Origin: Dietzia sp. NCCP-2495
GTDB taxonomy: Bacteria; Actinomycetota; Actinomycetes; Mycobacteriales; Mycobacteriaceae
Reading direction: 5' to 3'
Length of the DNA: 64,000 bases
Assembly: GCF_026011735.1 (NCBI RefSeq)
Contig: NZ_BRVN01000011.1
Coordinates: 31,569-95,568, forward strand
The stretch's first letter is position 1. Each line of letters begins with the position of its first letter. Under the pieces are notes generated by a model. The model was not told the DNA's origin and searched no databases. It saw nothing but the letters and a program-made list of their open reading frames with translations. Below are positions 1 through 9,400 of this stretch, piece after piece. The position numbers and the translations under genes were made by a program.

Positions 1-7
1 GGCAGGA

Positions 8-367
8 TCATGCCTGCACCTCCGTGGCGTGACAACCCGGCACTGAGCAGTCGGGCTCCAAGCAGGGGGCGTTTTCGTTGACCGCGAGGGTGACCTCGAC
101 CAAGGAGGATAGCGACCGCGCCAAGTGCGGGTCTGCGATCTCGTACCGGGTCTGGCGGCCTTCGGGCACTGCGACAACGATCCCGCAGTCGCGCAGGCAT
201 GCCAGATGGTTCGACACGTTCGACCGTGTCAGCTCCAAATCGCGGGCCAGCTCCGCCGGGTAGGCCGGCTGCTGCAGCAAGGTCAGCAGTATCCGGGACC
301 GCGTCGGGTCGGCCATCGCCCGCCCTAACCGATTCATCACATCCACACGCGAATCAATAGTCAGCAC
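8..367 (-). CDS. cmtR: CmtR-like ArsR-family Cd/Pb sensor repressor
   Basis: Winged-helix ArsR/SmtB repressor expected to release DNA on binding Cd(II) or Pb(II). The helix-turn-helix (ELTRSNVSNHLACLRDCG) carries the CxxxC pair that in M. tuberculosis CmtR gives Cys57 and Cys61. A third ligand candidate follows in NAPCLEPDCSVPGCH near the C terminus, with extra cysteines there. I chose the GTG at 367 because the protein then aligns residue for residue with CmtR from its first methionine; ATG at 337 is the alternative. The operator-like repeats at 361-407 lie at this start, which suggests autoregulation. No cognate metal exporter is visible on this side of the window edge, so the target gene may lie to the left. 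Confidence 0.85.
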   Translation of the reverse strand: MLTIDSRVDVMNRLGRAMADPTRSRILLTLLQQPAYPAELARDLELTRSNVSNHLACLRDCGIVVAVPEGRQTRYEIADPHLARSLSSLVEVTLAVNENAPCLEPDCSVPGCHATEVQA

Positions 368-407
368 TTGTTGAACTATACAGCATCTGCTGAACTGTTG
401 TGACAAC
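361..407. promoter_or_regulatory. Putative CmtR operator/promoter
   Basis: AT-richer stretch holding two near-identical repeats, TTGTTGAACT (368-377) and CTGCTGAACT (387-396). It also has a 12-bp palindrome CAGCATCTGCTG (381-392) and a GTTGT-G-ACAAC inverted repeat (397-407). It sits at the start of the cmtR-like gene, where an ArsR-family autoregulatory operator is expected. Which repeat is bound is not known. Confidence 0.45.
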
Positions 408-577
408 GCCTTAAAAATCTAAAGGTTTTCAAGACACCCGACACCGTCCAGGACAGCGACCACTTTTGAGCAGTTTTCCTGGCTCTACGGCCAACCCGCC
501 GGTGTCTCATTAAGTCATCTTGGCGACATTCGTCTCAGGGTCGGCTTCGGTAGGGGTTTATGGGGCAGAATCGCGCT

Positions 578-1174
578 ATGAGGCATTTGGGGTACACCCG
601 CGTGAGTACCGCGAGTCAGGATGCGCAGTTGCAGTTGGATGCACTCGTGGATTCCGGGGTGCAGAAGCGGGATGTGTTTGCGGATGTCACCTCGGGGAGC
701 CGGGCCGCGATCGAGCGCCCGGGGATGAAGCGGCTGTTGGACTACGTCGAGTCCGGCGATACCGTCGTGGTGTGGCGCATTGACCGTCTCGGCCGCTCCC
801 TGATCGATGTCCTCAATACCGTGAACCTGCTTCGCGACAAGGGCGTGAAGATCCGGTCGGTCTCGGACGGCATCGACCCGGAGACCACCTCCGGCCGGTT
901 GATGTTGGGCATGCTCGCCACCCTGGCCGAGTACGAGCGCGAGCTCATCACTGAACGCGTCAATGCCGGCATCGCCGCGGCGAAGCAGAACGGCACCAGG
1001 TTCGGCCGGCCCCCGGTCGACCCTGCGGTGATCGCCGAAAAACTCGACATCGCCCAGGGCGCCCGACGAAAGGGTCGCACCGCCGCCGAAGCCGCCAGCT
1101 TGGTCGGATGGTCCCGCGCCACGCTCTACCGTCACCAGCAAGCCGCCCGAGCCCTGGAGGTACTGGAACGCTGA
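578..1174 (+). CDS. Serine recombinase (resolvase/invertase family)
   Basis: Small serine recombinase of about 198 residues. The N-terminal catalytic domain has the nucleophile motif YTRVSTASQD (Ser near residue 8), the VWRIDRLGRSLIDVL motif and the GRLMLGMLATLAEYERELI helix leading into the E helix. A C-terminal helix-turn-helix (TAAEAASLVGWSRATLYRH) binds the crossover site. ATG at 578 fits the family start (MRHLGYTRVST); an in-frame ATG at 560 would add six residues. This type resolves transposon cointegrates or inverts segments. No transposase of its own family is adjacent, so it may be left over from a Tn3-like element or belong to an island. It separates the cmtR gene from an unknown gene. 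Confidence 0.9.
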   Translation: MRHLGYTRVSTASQDAQLQLDALVDSGVQKRDVFADVTSGSRAAIERPGMKRLLDYVESGDTVVVWRIDRLGRSLIDVLNTVNLLRDKGVKIRSVSDGIDPETTSGRLMLGMLATLAEYERELITERVNAGIAAAKQNGTRFGRPPVDPAVIAEKLDIAQGARRKGRTAAEAASLVGWSRATLYRHQQAARALEVLER

Positions 1175-1460
1175 TGCAGGCAGCCACCTTCAGGTATCGC
1201 CGCTAGGACGCCGCCTCTAAGCGGTGCGATTTGCCGGTACACCCGTGCGGGACGATATGACGTCTACCGTCGCCGCTGTGTCACAGGGTCCACTTCGGCG
1301 TTTATGAAACGTCTTCCCGTCGGGTCTAATATCTACTGATACAGATTCCGGGCGAAAGGGTCTCTTCGATGGCCGACCGCCCGCGATCTGGAAGTCGGAC
1401 GGTCAACGTTGTACCGCGCCCTCCAACGACATACGACGTAGACGAGGAAGGGGAAGCGAC

Positions 1461-2120
1461 ATGGATGGGTGGTCGCCAGTGTGCGGCAAGGGGCGCATCG
1501 CAGCGTTGCTCGAGACCGGGACCGTGGGTGCTGTCCGAGATCTCTTTCCCTACGGGGTGCGGATCCTGTGTCCGATCACGCTCCATACGGGCCGCGACGT
1601 GGCCGGGTGGAGCTCATGGCATGAGGTCGCTGAGCGTGTAGGTGCGCAGTATCCGCCCCGCCGTGGATTGACATCGATGATCGACAGCGCCAACACCCCG
1701 GAGCTGGCCATGGATGTGGATCGCCTGGTCGGGTGCAGCGCTGGTCCTGCCATCGAGATCGCGCAGCGCTACTGCAGCACCGCGTCTGTCCTGCAGTGGA
1801 AAGCCGCGATCTGGACAGTGAACGGCGATCCAATCGGAACATCCGACGCCGCACGCACTATCACTATCGTCGATGACGGCGACTATGGCAGCTCCTACGA
1901 CTACCAGCTGGTATCAGCTTCCACGGCGGCTCTCATGGACCCGTTCCTCCACCCCGAACCATCCTTCTTGTGGTCCGACGACGAGACACTGTTCCTCGAG
2001 ATTCAACCCGAGACAGGATGGATTGAGGTCTACTCGACTAGGCCGGATCTGGTCGAGGAGGTGCGAAGCGACACCCAGTGGGAAGTAGTCCCGCTGACCC
2101 GCGACCTCCCGCAGTCGTAG
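1461..2120 (+). CDS. Hypothetical protein, 219 aa
   Basis: I do not recognise this protein. It is soluble, with no signal peptide or membrane segment, acidic toward the C terminus and rich in Trp/Asp (for example FLWSDDETLFLEI and GWIEVYSTRPDLVEE). A strong Shine-Dalgarno (GGAAGGGGAAG) lies just before the ATG at 1461, which argues that it is a real gene. It stands alone between the recombinase and an IS3 remnant, so it is probably cargo of a mobile region. The 286 bases upstream hold no other gene that I can support. Confidence 0.6.
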   Translation: MDGWSPVCGKGRIAALLETGTVGAVRDLFPYGVRILCPITLHTGRDVAGWSSWHEVAERVGAQYPPRRGLTSMIDSANTPELAMDVDRLVGCSAGPAIEIAQRYCSTASVLQWKAAIWTVNGDPIGTSDAARTITIVDDGDYGSSYDYQLVSASTAALMDPFLHPEPSFLWSDDETLFLEIQPETGWIEVYSTRPDLVEEVRSDTQWEVVPLTRDLPQS

Positions 2121-2247
2121 CAATAGCGCCTCCCGCGAATCTTGCTCGCGGTAGGCACTGCAGCACGACACCGGACCGCCAGCCAGTACTGGCAGAAACC
2201 CGCCACCGAGCGCCGGGAGCTGATGCACGGTTAGGTGACAGGGTTAG

Positions 2248-2325
2248 TCACGCGGTCTGAAGGGCCTCGTCGGTCATGATGGTCTCGAATTCAATGGGGG
2301 CCAGTCTGCCGAGGCGGTCCTGCCG
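2248..2325 (-). pseudogene. IS3-family transposase OrfB, C-terminal remnant
   Basis: Read on the minus strand, the segment encodes RRRQDRLGRLAPIEFETIM followed by TDEALQTA and a stop. This is the typical C-terminal end of IS3-group OrfB transposases (HSxLGxLxPxEFE). Nothing upstream continues the frame, so only the 3' end of the insertion sequence survives. The bases just beyond the stop (2229-2250) may include its terminal repeat. It marks an old insertion or deletion joint to the left of the cyd locus. Confidence 0.65.
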
Positions 2326-2374
2326 TCTACGACGGACCCGGCCATCAGGTTGGTCGCAGTCGGCTGATGGGTGG

Positions 2375-3430
2375 TTACACCTGGCGCCCGGCGTCTTCGG
2401 CCCGCAGGATCGCCGGCAGAATTACGTGTGGCTCGGGGATCTTCCCGGGCGTGACGCGGTGCCGGAACACCCAGTAGCTCCATGCCTGGTAGCAGAGGAT
2501 CACAGGCAGCGCCACGACCGTGATGACGGACAGTACGCCGAGGGTATAGGTGCTGTGCGCCGCGGACTGCACTGTGATGTCAAAGGCGCTGTCGATAGTG
2601 GACGGCAGCAGAACCGGGAACATGGCCAGGAAGATCGCGGCCAGTCCGAAAAGGCCGGTGCCAGCGTAGCCGGTAAACGCGAGCCCTTCCTGGCCCCCAC
2701 GTGCCTGAGTCCACCCGATGCCGCCAGAGGCCACGGCAAGAAGGGCGACCGTCCACCCCAGCGGTCCGGCATCGTGCTCGACCTGCACCATCACTATCCA
2801 GAGAAGCAGTGACAGCAGGTAGAGAGGGGCCCACCGGACGGCGAATCGGGATGCGCGCTGCCGCACTGGCCCGTCGGACTTTAGCGCCAGGAATGTGGCG
2901 GAGTGGGCCAGGGCGAACCCAACCACGGCGAGGCCACCGACGAGGGCAGGCCACGAGAGCCAGGCAAAGGGGCCGCCGACGCGGTCGCCATTGCCGTCGA
3001 TCGGCAGCCCGATCGAGGTGAGGGCGAGCAGCGCGCCGATGAAGAAGGCGACCACCGCGGAACCGAGGCCGATCATGTACGTCCAGAACGTTGCCCAGGC
3101 TTTCGTGGCGACCTTGCCGCGGTACTCGATACCGACGGCCCGCAGGATGAGTCCGAGCAACGCGAGGGTCAGCGGCACGTAGAGGGCGGACAGCAGTGCG
3201 GCGTACCAGGGCGAGAATGCGGCGAAGAGGGCAGCAACGGCGGTGACCAGCCATACCTCGTTGCCGTCCCAGACGGGGCCGATGGTGTTGAGCATGACGC
3301 GACGGTCACGCTCACTGCGGGCCGAGAAGATCATGTGCATGCCCACGCCCAGATCGAATCCCTCGAGCAGGAGGTACCCGGTCCATAGGAGGGTGATGAC
3401 GACAAACCAGATGATTGCCAGGGGTTCCAT
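2375..3430 (-). CDS. cydB: Cytochrome bd ubiquinol/menaquinol oxidase subunit II
   Basis: Structural subunit of cytochrome bd, the high-affinity terminal oxidase that reduces O2 with quinol and resists cyanide, NO and copper-damaged respiration. At 351 residues it has the usual CydB length, opens with the conserved TGYLLLEGFDLGVGM first helix and continues through NTIGPVWDGNEVWLVTA and about eight membrane helices. The start at 3430 has a GAGGAAC ribosome site. It follows cydA by 20 bases and is surely cotranscribed with it. The C terminus ends close to IS3 debris but appears intact. Confidence 0.95.
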   Translation of the reverse strand: MEPLAIIWFVVITLLWTGYLLLEGFDLGVGMHMIFSARSERDRRVMLNTIGPVWDGNEVWLVTAVAALFAAFSPWYAALLSALYVPLTLALLGLILRAVGIEYRGKVATKAWATFWTYMIGLGSAVVAFFIGALLALTSIGLPIDGNGDRVGGPFAWLSWPALVGGLAVVGFALAHSATFLALKSDGPVRQRASRFAVRWAPLYLLSLLLWIVMVQVEHDAGPLGWTVALLAVASGGIGWTQARGGQEGLAFTGYAGTGLFGLAAIFLAMFPVLLPSTIDSAFDITVQSAAHSTYTLGVLSVITVVALPVILCYQAWSYWVFRHRVTPGKIPEPHVILPAILRAEDAGRQV

Positions 3431-3450
3431 GGTTGTTCCTCGTCTCGCGA

Positions 3451-5028
3451 CTAGTAGGCAAACGCCAGCACGTCGTCGTGCTTGCCGTCTGGGTCGTCGA
3501 CGTCGTCGTCCTTACCTACGAGTTCGGGCATTGCACTGGCGGCTCCACCGCGCGTGTACCGCACCAGCAGGTACACCTCCACAACCAGTAGTACCCCGTA
3601 GACGGAACCCAGAGAGATGAGGGAGAACAGCAACTCCCCGGCGGTCACACCGGGAGATACGGCTGCCTGGGTGTACATGTACACGGAGTCGGCGCCGGTC
3701 ACGGCGGGGTTCGGGGCCACGACGAACGGTTGTCGACCCATCTCAGTGAAGATCCATCCGGCGATGTTTGCGGCGAACGGGGCGAGGATTCCGGCGAGCG
3801 CGAGTCGCATGAGCCCGCGGGAGGCGGGGACGGTGCCGCGCCGGGTGAGCCACAGGGCAACCGCTCCGGCGGCGGCGACGATGCCACCGAGGCCGATCAT
3901 GAGGCGAAAGCCCCAGTAGGTTACCCACATCACGGGGACATACTCGATCTGGGCGCCTGCACGGTCGCTGTACAGGGCATCGTCCGGAATCGTCTCGCCG
4001 TAGCGGTTCACATACTCGGGTTCGAGGTCGCGGATACCCGGCATGTCGACGCCCCACTCCCCGGTGGCGAGGAACCCAAGAACGCCGGGGACCTCGATAA
4101 GTGTGGTGACGTCGCGGCAGTCCGTGGATCCCGGATCGCCCAGGGAGAGCACCGAGAAGGAGGAGCCGGAGTGGCAGGCGGCCTCGGCGGCGGCCATCTT
4201 CATGGGCTGCTGTTCGTACATGAGTTTGCCCTGGATGTCGCCGGTGACGATTGTGCCGAGGAACCCCGCTATGGCGATTATCGCGCCAAATCGCAGGGAC
4301 CAAGTCCAGACGCCATGGTCGGTGCGGTCACGTCCCGGTATGTCCTTGGCCTGCCCCACGATCACGTGCCCGCGCTCGTCGACGGTGTCGATCCCGTCAT
4401 GCCGGCGGCGCCACAGGTGGTACCAGGCGATCCCGAGCAGGAACATTCCTCCCACCACGAGCGAACCAAAGACGGCGTGGGTGAACGCTGCGAGTGCGGT
4501 GTTGTTGGTGAGCACGGCCCACACGTCCGTCATCACCGGCCGGCCGTCCTCGCCGAGCTCGACACCCACGGGGTGCTGCATCCACGAGTTTGCGACGATG
4601 ATGAAGTAGGCCGAGACCCAGGATCCGATCACCGCGCACCACAGGGCCGCGAGGTGCACTCCCTTGCGTAGCCTGCCCCAGCCGAATATCCAGACACCGA
4701 GGAAGGTCGATTCGAGGAAGAAGGCGAGCAGGCCTTCGAGGGCGAGTGGGGCGCCAAACACGTCTCCGACGAACCGGGAGTATTCGCTCCAGGCCATTCC
4801 GAACTGGAATTCTTGGACCAGACCGGTGGCTACGCCGAGGATGAAGTTGATGAGGTAGAGCTTCCCCCAGAATTTGGTCATCCGGAGGAATTTCTCCTGG
4901 CCGGTACGCACCCAGACGGTGTGCATCACGGCGACCATCGCCCCGAGTCCGATAGTGAGCGGGACCATGAGGAAGTGGTAGACGGTCGTGATGCCGAACT
5001 GCCAGCGTGCGATCTCGACAACGTCCAT
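3451..5028 (-). CDS. cydA: Cytochrome bd oxidase subunit I
   Basis: Haem-bearing quinol-oxidising subunit (haems b558, b595 and d). The first helix QFGITTVYHFLMVPLTIGLG carries the conserved His18. The periplasmic quinol loop follows DIQGKLMYEQQPMKMAAAEA, and the AGWIFTEMGRQPF block matches the signature GWxxxEMGRQPW except for Phe in place of the final Trp. Length (525) is normal. It is divergent from the BlaI-type repressor gene, and two operator-like palindromes lie in the 143-bp gap, so it is probably under BlaI control. cydB follows immediately. Confidence 0.96.
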   Translation of the reverse strand: MDVVEIARWQFGITTVYHFLMVPLTIGLGAMVAVMHTVWVRTGQEKFLRMTKFWGKLYLINFILGVATGLVQEFQFGMAWSEYSRFVGDVFGAPLALEGLLAFFLESTFLGVWIFGWGRLRKGVHLAALWCAVIGSWVSAYFIIVANSWMQHPVGVELGEDGRPVMTDVWAVLTNNTALAAFTHAVFGSLVVGGMFLLGIAWYHLWRRRHDGIDTVDERGHVIVGQAKDIPGRDRTDHGVWTWSLRFGAIIAIAGFLGTIVTGDIQGKLMYEQQPMKMAAAEAACHSGSSFSVLSLGDPGSTDCRDVTTLIEVPGVLGFLATGEWGVDMPGIRDLEPEYVNRYGETIPDDALYSDRAGAQIEYVPVMWVTYWGFRLMIGLGGIVAAAGAVALWLTRRGTVPASRGLMRLALAGILAPFAANIAGWIFTEMGRQPFVVAPNPAVTGADSVYMYTQAAVSPGVTAGELLFSLISLGSVYGVLLVVEVYLLVRYTRGGAASAMPELVGKDDDVDDPDGKHDDVLAFAY

Positions 5029-5081
5029 AGGACGCTAACCCCTTTCGCCGGATCGGGTGCCGTGTTCACCCGCCATCAATA

Positions 5082-5119
5082 TTCTACACAGTGTCGAACT
5101 ACTTCGACCGGGGATCGAA
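5082..5119. promoter_or_regulatory. Tandem BlaI-type operators between cydA and blaI
   Basis: Two 17-bp inverted repeats with the same 6-5-6 layout lie 21 bp apart, about two helical turns. They are TTCTACACAGTGTCGAA (5082-5098) and TTCGACCGGGGATCGAA (5103-5119). The first matches the palindrome before cydDC at 9875. Position in the divergent cydA/blaI promoter region suggests that one repressor controls both directions. Confidence 0.6.
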
Positions 5120-5171
5120 ATGCTGTCGCCGCTGATAGAATCCGGCTACACAGCAGGAGGAGAGGATCACC

Positions 5172-5531
5172 GTGGCGACCCTGGGCGAGTTGGAGCGTGC
5201 CGTGATGGACGTGATCTGGGACCACGGTGGGCTGGTGACGGCATACGACGTCAAGGACGTGCTCGACAGCTCCCGGGAGCGCCCGCCCGCCGTGACCACC
5301 CTGCTCACGGTCTTGAGCCGCCTTGCCCGCAAAGGTCTGGTCGTCTCGGATCGCACCGCCCGCCCCCACCGCTACCGCGCCGTGGCCACGCGGGAGGAGT
5401 ACATCGCGGAACTCATGCACGAAGTCCTGGGTGACTCTCGGGACCGGCACGCAGTACTTGCACGATTCGTCGGCGGTGTCTCCAAGGAAGAGGCGGCGGC
5501 GTTGCGCACCCTACTGAAGGGCCACGGCTGA
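5172..5531 (+). CDS. blaI: BlaI/MecI-family winged-helix repressor
   Basis: Dimeric winged-helix repressor of 119 residues: LGELERAVMDVIWDHGGLVT, then the recognition region AVTTLLTVLSRLARKGLV and RYRAVATREEYIAELM at the dimerisation helix. In M. tuberculosis the paralogous pair Rv1846c/Rv1845c (BlaI/M56) responds to beta-lactams and is linked to respiratory genes. Here the pair is embedded between cydAB and cydDC. The ribosome site AGGAGGAGAGG precedes the start at 5172. The M56 gene starts 14 bases after the stop, so repressor and putative antirepressor are cotranscribed. Cleavage of the repressor by the M56 protein is inferred from the family. Confidence 0.9.
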   Translation: MATLGELERAVMDVIWDHGGLVTAYDVKDVLDSSRERPPAVTTLLTVLSRLARKGLVVSDRTARPHRYRAVATREEYIAELMHEVLGDSRDRHAVLARFVGGVSKEEAAALRTLLKGHG

Positions 5532-5545
5532 TCCTCCAGACGGCG

Positions 5546-6379
5546 ATGTCCACCGGTGACGTGGGGCTCCTGTTGGCTGGGGTCGCTGTGGCCCTGGCGT
5601 GGCCGGTGCCGGTCCTGTTGGCTCGCGCACGCTGGCCGATGCACGCCCCGGCTCGCGCGCTCCTTCTCTGGCAGGCCATCGGGTTGGCCGGCGGGGTCTC
5701 GATGATCGGGGCGCTCGCGCTGATCGGCCGCGCGGTCGCGCCGATCCATTCCCTGGCCGCAGTCGTCCCCGCAATCCTGCTGGGCTGCTACCTTCTCGCG
5801 CACCTGGGTGCGACCGTCGTCCAGGTCACGCGGCAACGGCGCCGACATTTGACGCTGCTCCAACTACTCACAGCGCCCCACCCGACCCGCGCGCGAACGC
5901 GGGTTATCGATGAGGCCGCACCAGTGGCATATTGCATCCCCCGTGGCGCCGGTTCTGTCACGGTGCTCTCCCAGGGACTTCTCGACAACCTGGATCCAGA
6001 TGAGCTCGAGGCCGTGATCGCCCACGAACGCGCGCACGTGGAGCAGCGGCACGACATCTTGCAGCTGGCATTCCGGGCCTGGCGGTCAGCGTTACCGGGG
6101 CTGCCCACAGCGGTCCTCGCGGAGACGGAGGTCGCCGCGATGGTGGAGATGTTGGCCGACGACCAAGCTCGCCGCGAAGTACGCGACGAGGTGGTGGCCC
6201 GCGCGATCCTGCGGGTCGGTGCCGCCGACGGTAGCGGTGAGACCGACAGCGTCGGCGACGACGACCGCAGCGGGAGCAGCAGGAACGAGCGCGGCTGCGG
6301 CCACCAGGCCTCCTGCCGCGGCGGCCGCATGAGCGATCGACTCCGCCGTCTCGGTGCCCCGGCCCCCGGCCATGAGTGA
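5546..6379 (+). CDS. M56-family membrane metallopeptidase (BlaR1-like sensor)
   Basis: Membrane-anchored zinc peptidase. Four hydrophobic segments occupy roughly the first 95 residues, followed by LDPDELEAVIAHERAHVEQRHD, the M56 form of HExxH, and an EMLADDQA third-ligand helix. It has no penicillin-binding sensor domain, so what it senses is unknown. It is the natural antirepressor partner of the BlaI-type repressor just upstream. The stretch from about residue 228 to 265 is unusually Ser/Asp/Gly/Cys-rich before a normal-looking end (MSDRLRRLGAPAP). This raises the possibility of a pair of compensating frameshifts there. It converges on cydDC. Confidence 0.85.
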   Translation: MSTGDVGLLLAGVAVALAWPVPVLLARARWPMHAPARALLLWQAIGLAGGVSMIGALALIGRAVAPIHSLAAVVPAILLGCYLLAHLGATVVQVTRQRRRHLTLLQLLTAPHPTRARTRVIDEAAPVAYCIPRGAGSVTVLSQGLLDNLDPDELEAVIAHERAHVEQRHDILQLAFRAWRSALPGLPTAVLAETEVAAMVEMLADDQARREVRDEVVARAILRVGAADGSGETDSVGDDDRSGSSRNERGCGHQASCRGGRMSDRLRRLGAPAPGHE

Positions 6380-6412
6380 ACGATGCGGATCTGACGGCTC
6401 GCTCCGGCTCGT

Positions 6413-9400
6413 TCAGCTGAGTCGGACCACCTGGTCCTCGGGCCGCCGGTCGTTGTGGCGGTGTGAAACCAGGATCACCACCTTGTCGTGGGCGGCGGTA
6501 CGGAGATCTTCCATCATGGCGTCGGCTGTCGGCGCGTCTAGGTGCGCAGTCGGCTCGTCGAGCAGGAGAACGTCGGCGCGCGTGAGCAGTGCCCGTGCCA
6601 CCGCCAATCGTTGACGCTCCCCTCCTGATAGGGCCCGACCGCCGGCCCCGACCCGGGTGTCCAGACCGTCGGGGAGCGCGTCGAGCAGAACGGTCAAACC
6701 GACCCGCTCGAGAACCCGCCGCAGTGCGGCGTCATCGGGGGCCTGGGTGGCCGGCCTGGATAGGAGGAGATTGCCGCGCAGGGTGGAGTCAAAGACGTAG
6801 GCGTCCTGCGGGCACCAGGCCACGCGGGATCGCCATTCCTTTTCGGCGAACGTCGTGATCGGAGAGGTCTCGGCCCAGATCGTGCCGCCACTGAGGGGCA
6901 GTGCCCCCATCACGGCGGATAGCAGCGTGGACTTACCCGATCCGGACGGCCCGTCGAGGAACAACCAGCACCCCGTGCGCGCGACAGCATCCACCTCCGC
7001 CACGGCCGGTCGCGCAGTGTGCGGATACCGAGCAGTAACCTTCTCCAGCGTCACCGAATTCACGGGGCCGTTCGGCGCGCCAACGCCCCATGCGGTCTGC
7101 GGGAAGGGGCCCAGTACGGAGCCGAGGCTCTGCAGCAGTGATCGCACGGACGGCACTCGGTGCACTGCCGAGGCCCACGCGGCGAGAGACTCACCCAGCG
7201 CCAGGCACAGGAGGGCAATCACACTGGCTCGTTCTGCACCCACCGACGGATCGGACACTGCCACGAGCACCGCTAGGAGGCCCGTGCCTGCTGTCACCGC
7301 CGCCGTTCCGAGCCCTGTGCCGCGGGTGGCGCGCCGTTCGGCGGCGGCCTGTTTCCGGTTCAGCTCGTCGAGTTGGTCGACCGCCGCCGCTGCCACTCCA
7401 TTACCGCGTAGGTCCGCCGCTGCCGCGTTCAATGAGGCCGACCCCCGTATCAGGTGGGACCGACCAGCAACCCTGGCCACATCGCCCCCACGTTCGACCG
7501 TTGCCATTAGGACCGCGCCGAGGGCCATGGTCGCGCTCAGGCTCACCCCCACCTGCACAGTGAACTCGGGGGTGACCAACCAGGTGGTGAGTGTGGCTCC
7601 CAGCAGTACGGCGACTCCGGAGATCACGGGCGTAACGACTCTGGGGAGTTGGTCCCGCAGTTCATCGGCCTGGGTCACGAGGTAGTCCAGGGGCGCCCCA
7701 CCCTCGAGCAGCCGCCGGGATCCGGTTCCTCGTGCTGCGATCGCTCGCCAGAGCCGCAGCCGAAGGTCATCGATGGTTCGAAAGGCGGCGTGATGGGTGA
7801 GTAATTGTTCGGCGTATGTGGCCACCGAGCGTCCGATCCCAAACGCTCGAACTCCGACGATCGCCACCAGGAGATACATGATGTACTCCTCGACGCTCGA
7901 TCGGACGATCAACCATCCCGACAGCGCGGTGAGCGCCAAGCCCAGCGAGGTGGCGAGCACCGAGATGCCTACCGCCCCCGCCCAGAGCCTGCCGTGGGCA
8001 CCAATCAGCGCACCGAGTGACAGACGCTGGGCGCCGCCTGTCTCGTCCGACACCTGCTCGTCCGCCCCCGCGCAGACTCCCTGTTCTGGTCCCCGCCCGT
8101 AACGACCCTGATCGGCATTCCCGTCCACAGCGGGGACCGGGGAGGCGCCGAGATCACCGTCCCGAGCGGCCTCGGTGAGCGCGGATGCGTCATCGTCTGC
8201 GCGGCCGGCCTGCCCAGAGATCCGAATAGTGCTCGTGGCGAGATCAAGTGTCATCGGTTCGTGGCTCGCCAGCACGATCGTGGCACGCTCGGCCCGGCGC
8301 ACGATCGCGTCCCTGACCAGCTCAGCGGCATGGTGGTCAAGGTGGGCAGTCGGCTCGTCGAGCACCAGCAGGCGGGCGCCGGCGTCCACGCGGGCCAGTG
8401 CGCGCGCCACAGACAGGCGTCGGAGTTCCCCCGGGCTGAGTTCGGCGGCAGCCGACTCGGCGACCCGGGATAGTCCGACCTCGGCCAGAGCGGCCGCGGG
8501 ATCCGCGCCATACAACGCGAGTTCCGCCCGTGGGGTGGCACCGAATACTCGCGGCGACTGGGGTGACCACCCCACGAGGTCAGCCTCGATTCCAGTGACT
8601 CGACCATGCACTATCGCATCGACCGGCAGCGCCCCGACCAGCGCCGAGAGGAACGTGGACTTACCGGCTCCACTGGCCCCGGTCACGGCGACAATGCCGC
8701 TCAGATCTGCGTCGAGACCAGTCAATGCCGCGGCCCCGCGACCGGAATAGCGAACCTCGAGCCCTGCGACGCGGACCGTGGCCCCGTGGGCTTCTCGCAG
8801 GTCAGTCCCGGGTGCTACCTCGAGATGTTCGCGCACTCGGTGCAGAGCCGCGAGGCCATCCTGTGACGCATGGAATGCCACCCCGACCCGGCGAAACACG
8901 GTAAAGCACTCTGGCGCGAGCAGCAGCGCGAGCAGTGCGGGCTGTAGGTCCATCGACCCGCCAAGCAAGCGGAGACCCAAGAAGACCGCTACTACCGCCA
9001 CAGAGATCGTCGCGATGAGCTCAAGTGCCAGGGCGGACAGGAACGCCCACCTCAGCGTCTCCTGCGTGCGGCGCCCGTAAATCCGCTGGATGGTGTCCAG
9101 CGAGTCCGTCTGCTCCTCGACGCGGCCGAGCCCGACCAGCACTGGCAGTCCGCGGGCCAGTTCGGCCAGATGGTCAGACAGCCTGGCCAGAGCACGCAAC
9201 GCCGCATCTGTGCGTTGACCGGTGTGGCGGCCGATCAGGACCATGAACAGTGGCACCAGCGGGATCGTCACTACAATCGCCAGTGCACTGACCCAGTCGG
9301 CGGCGAGGATGCGTACCAGCAGTAGCGGGGGCACCACGATCGCCGCGACTATGGCCGGCACGGATTGCAGGTAGTACTCGTCCAGATCGTCTAAGCCATC

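Noticed and set aside
578..1174. Phase-variation invertase with a nearby invertible segment
   Set aside because: No pair of inverted crossover sites flanking a promoter could be seen; resolvase-type use is equally possible.
5131..5148. Third BlaI-type operator (AGAATCCGGCTAC region)
   Set aside because: The half-sites point outward and do not match the 6-5-6 layout.
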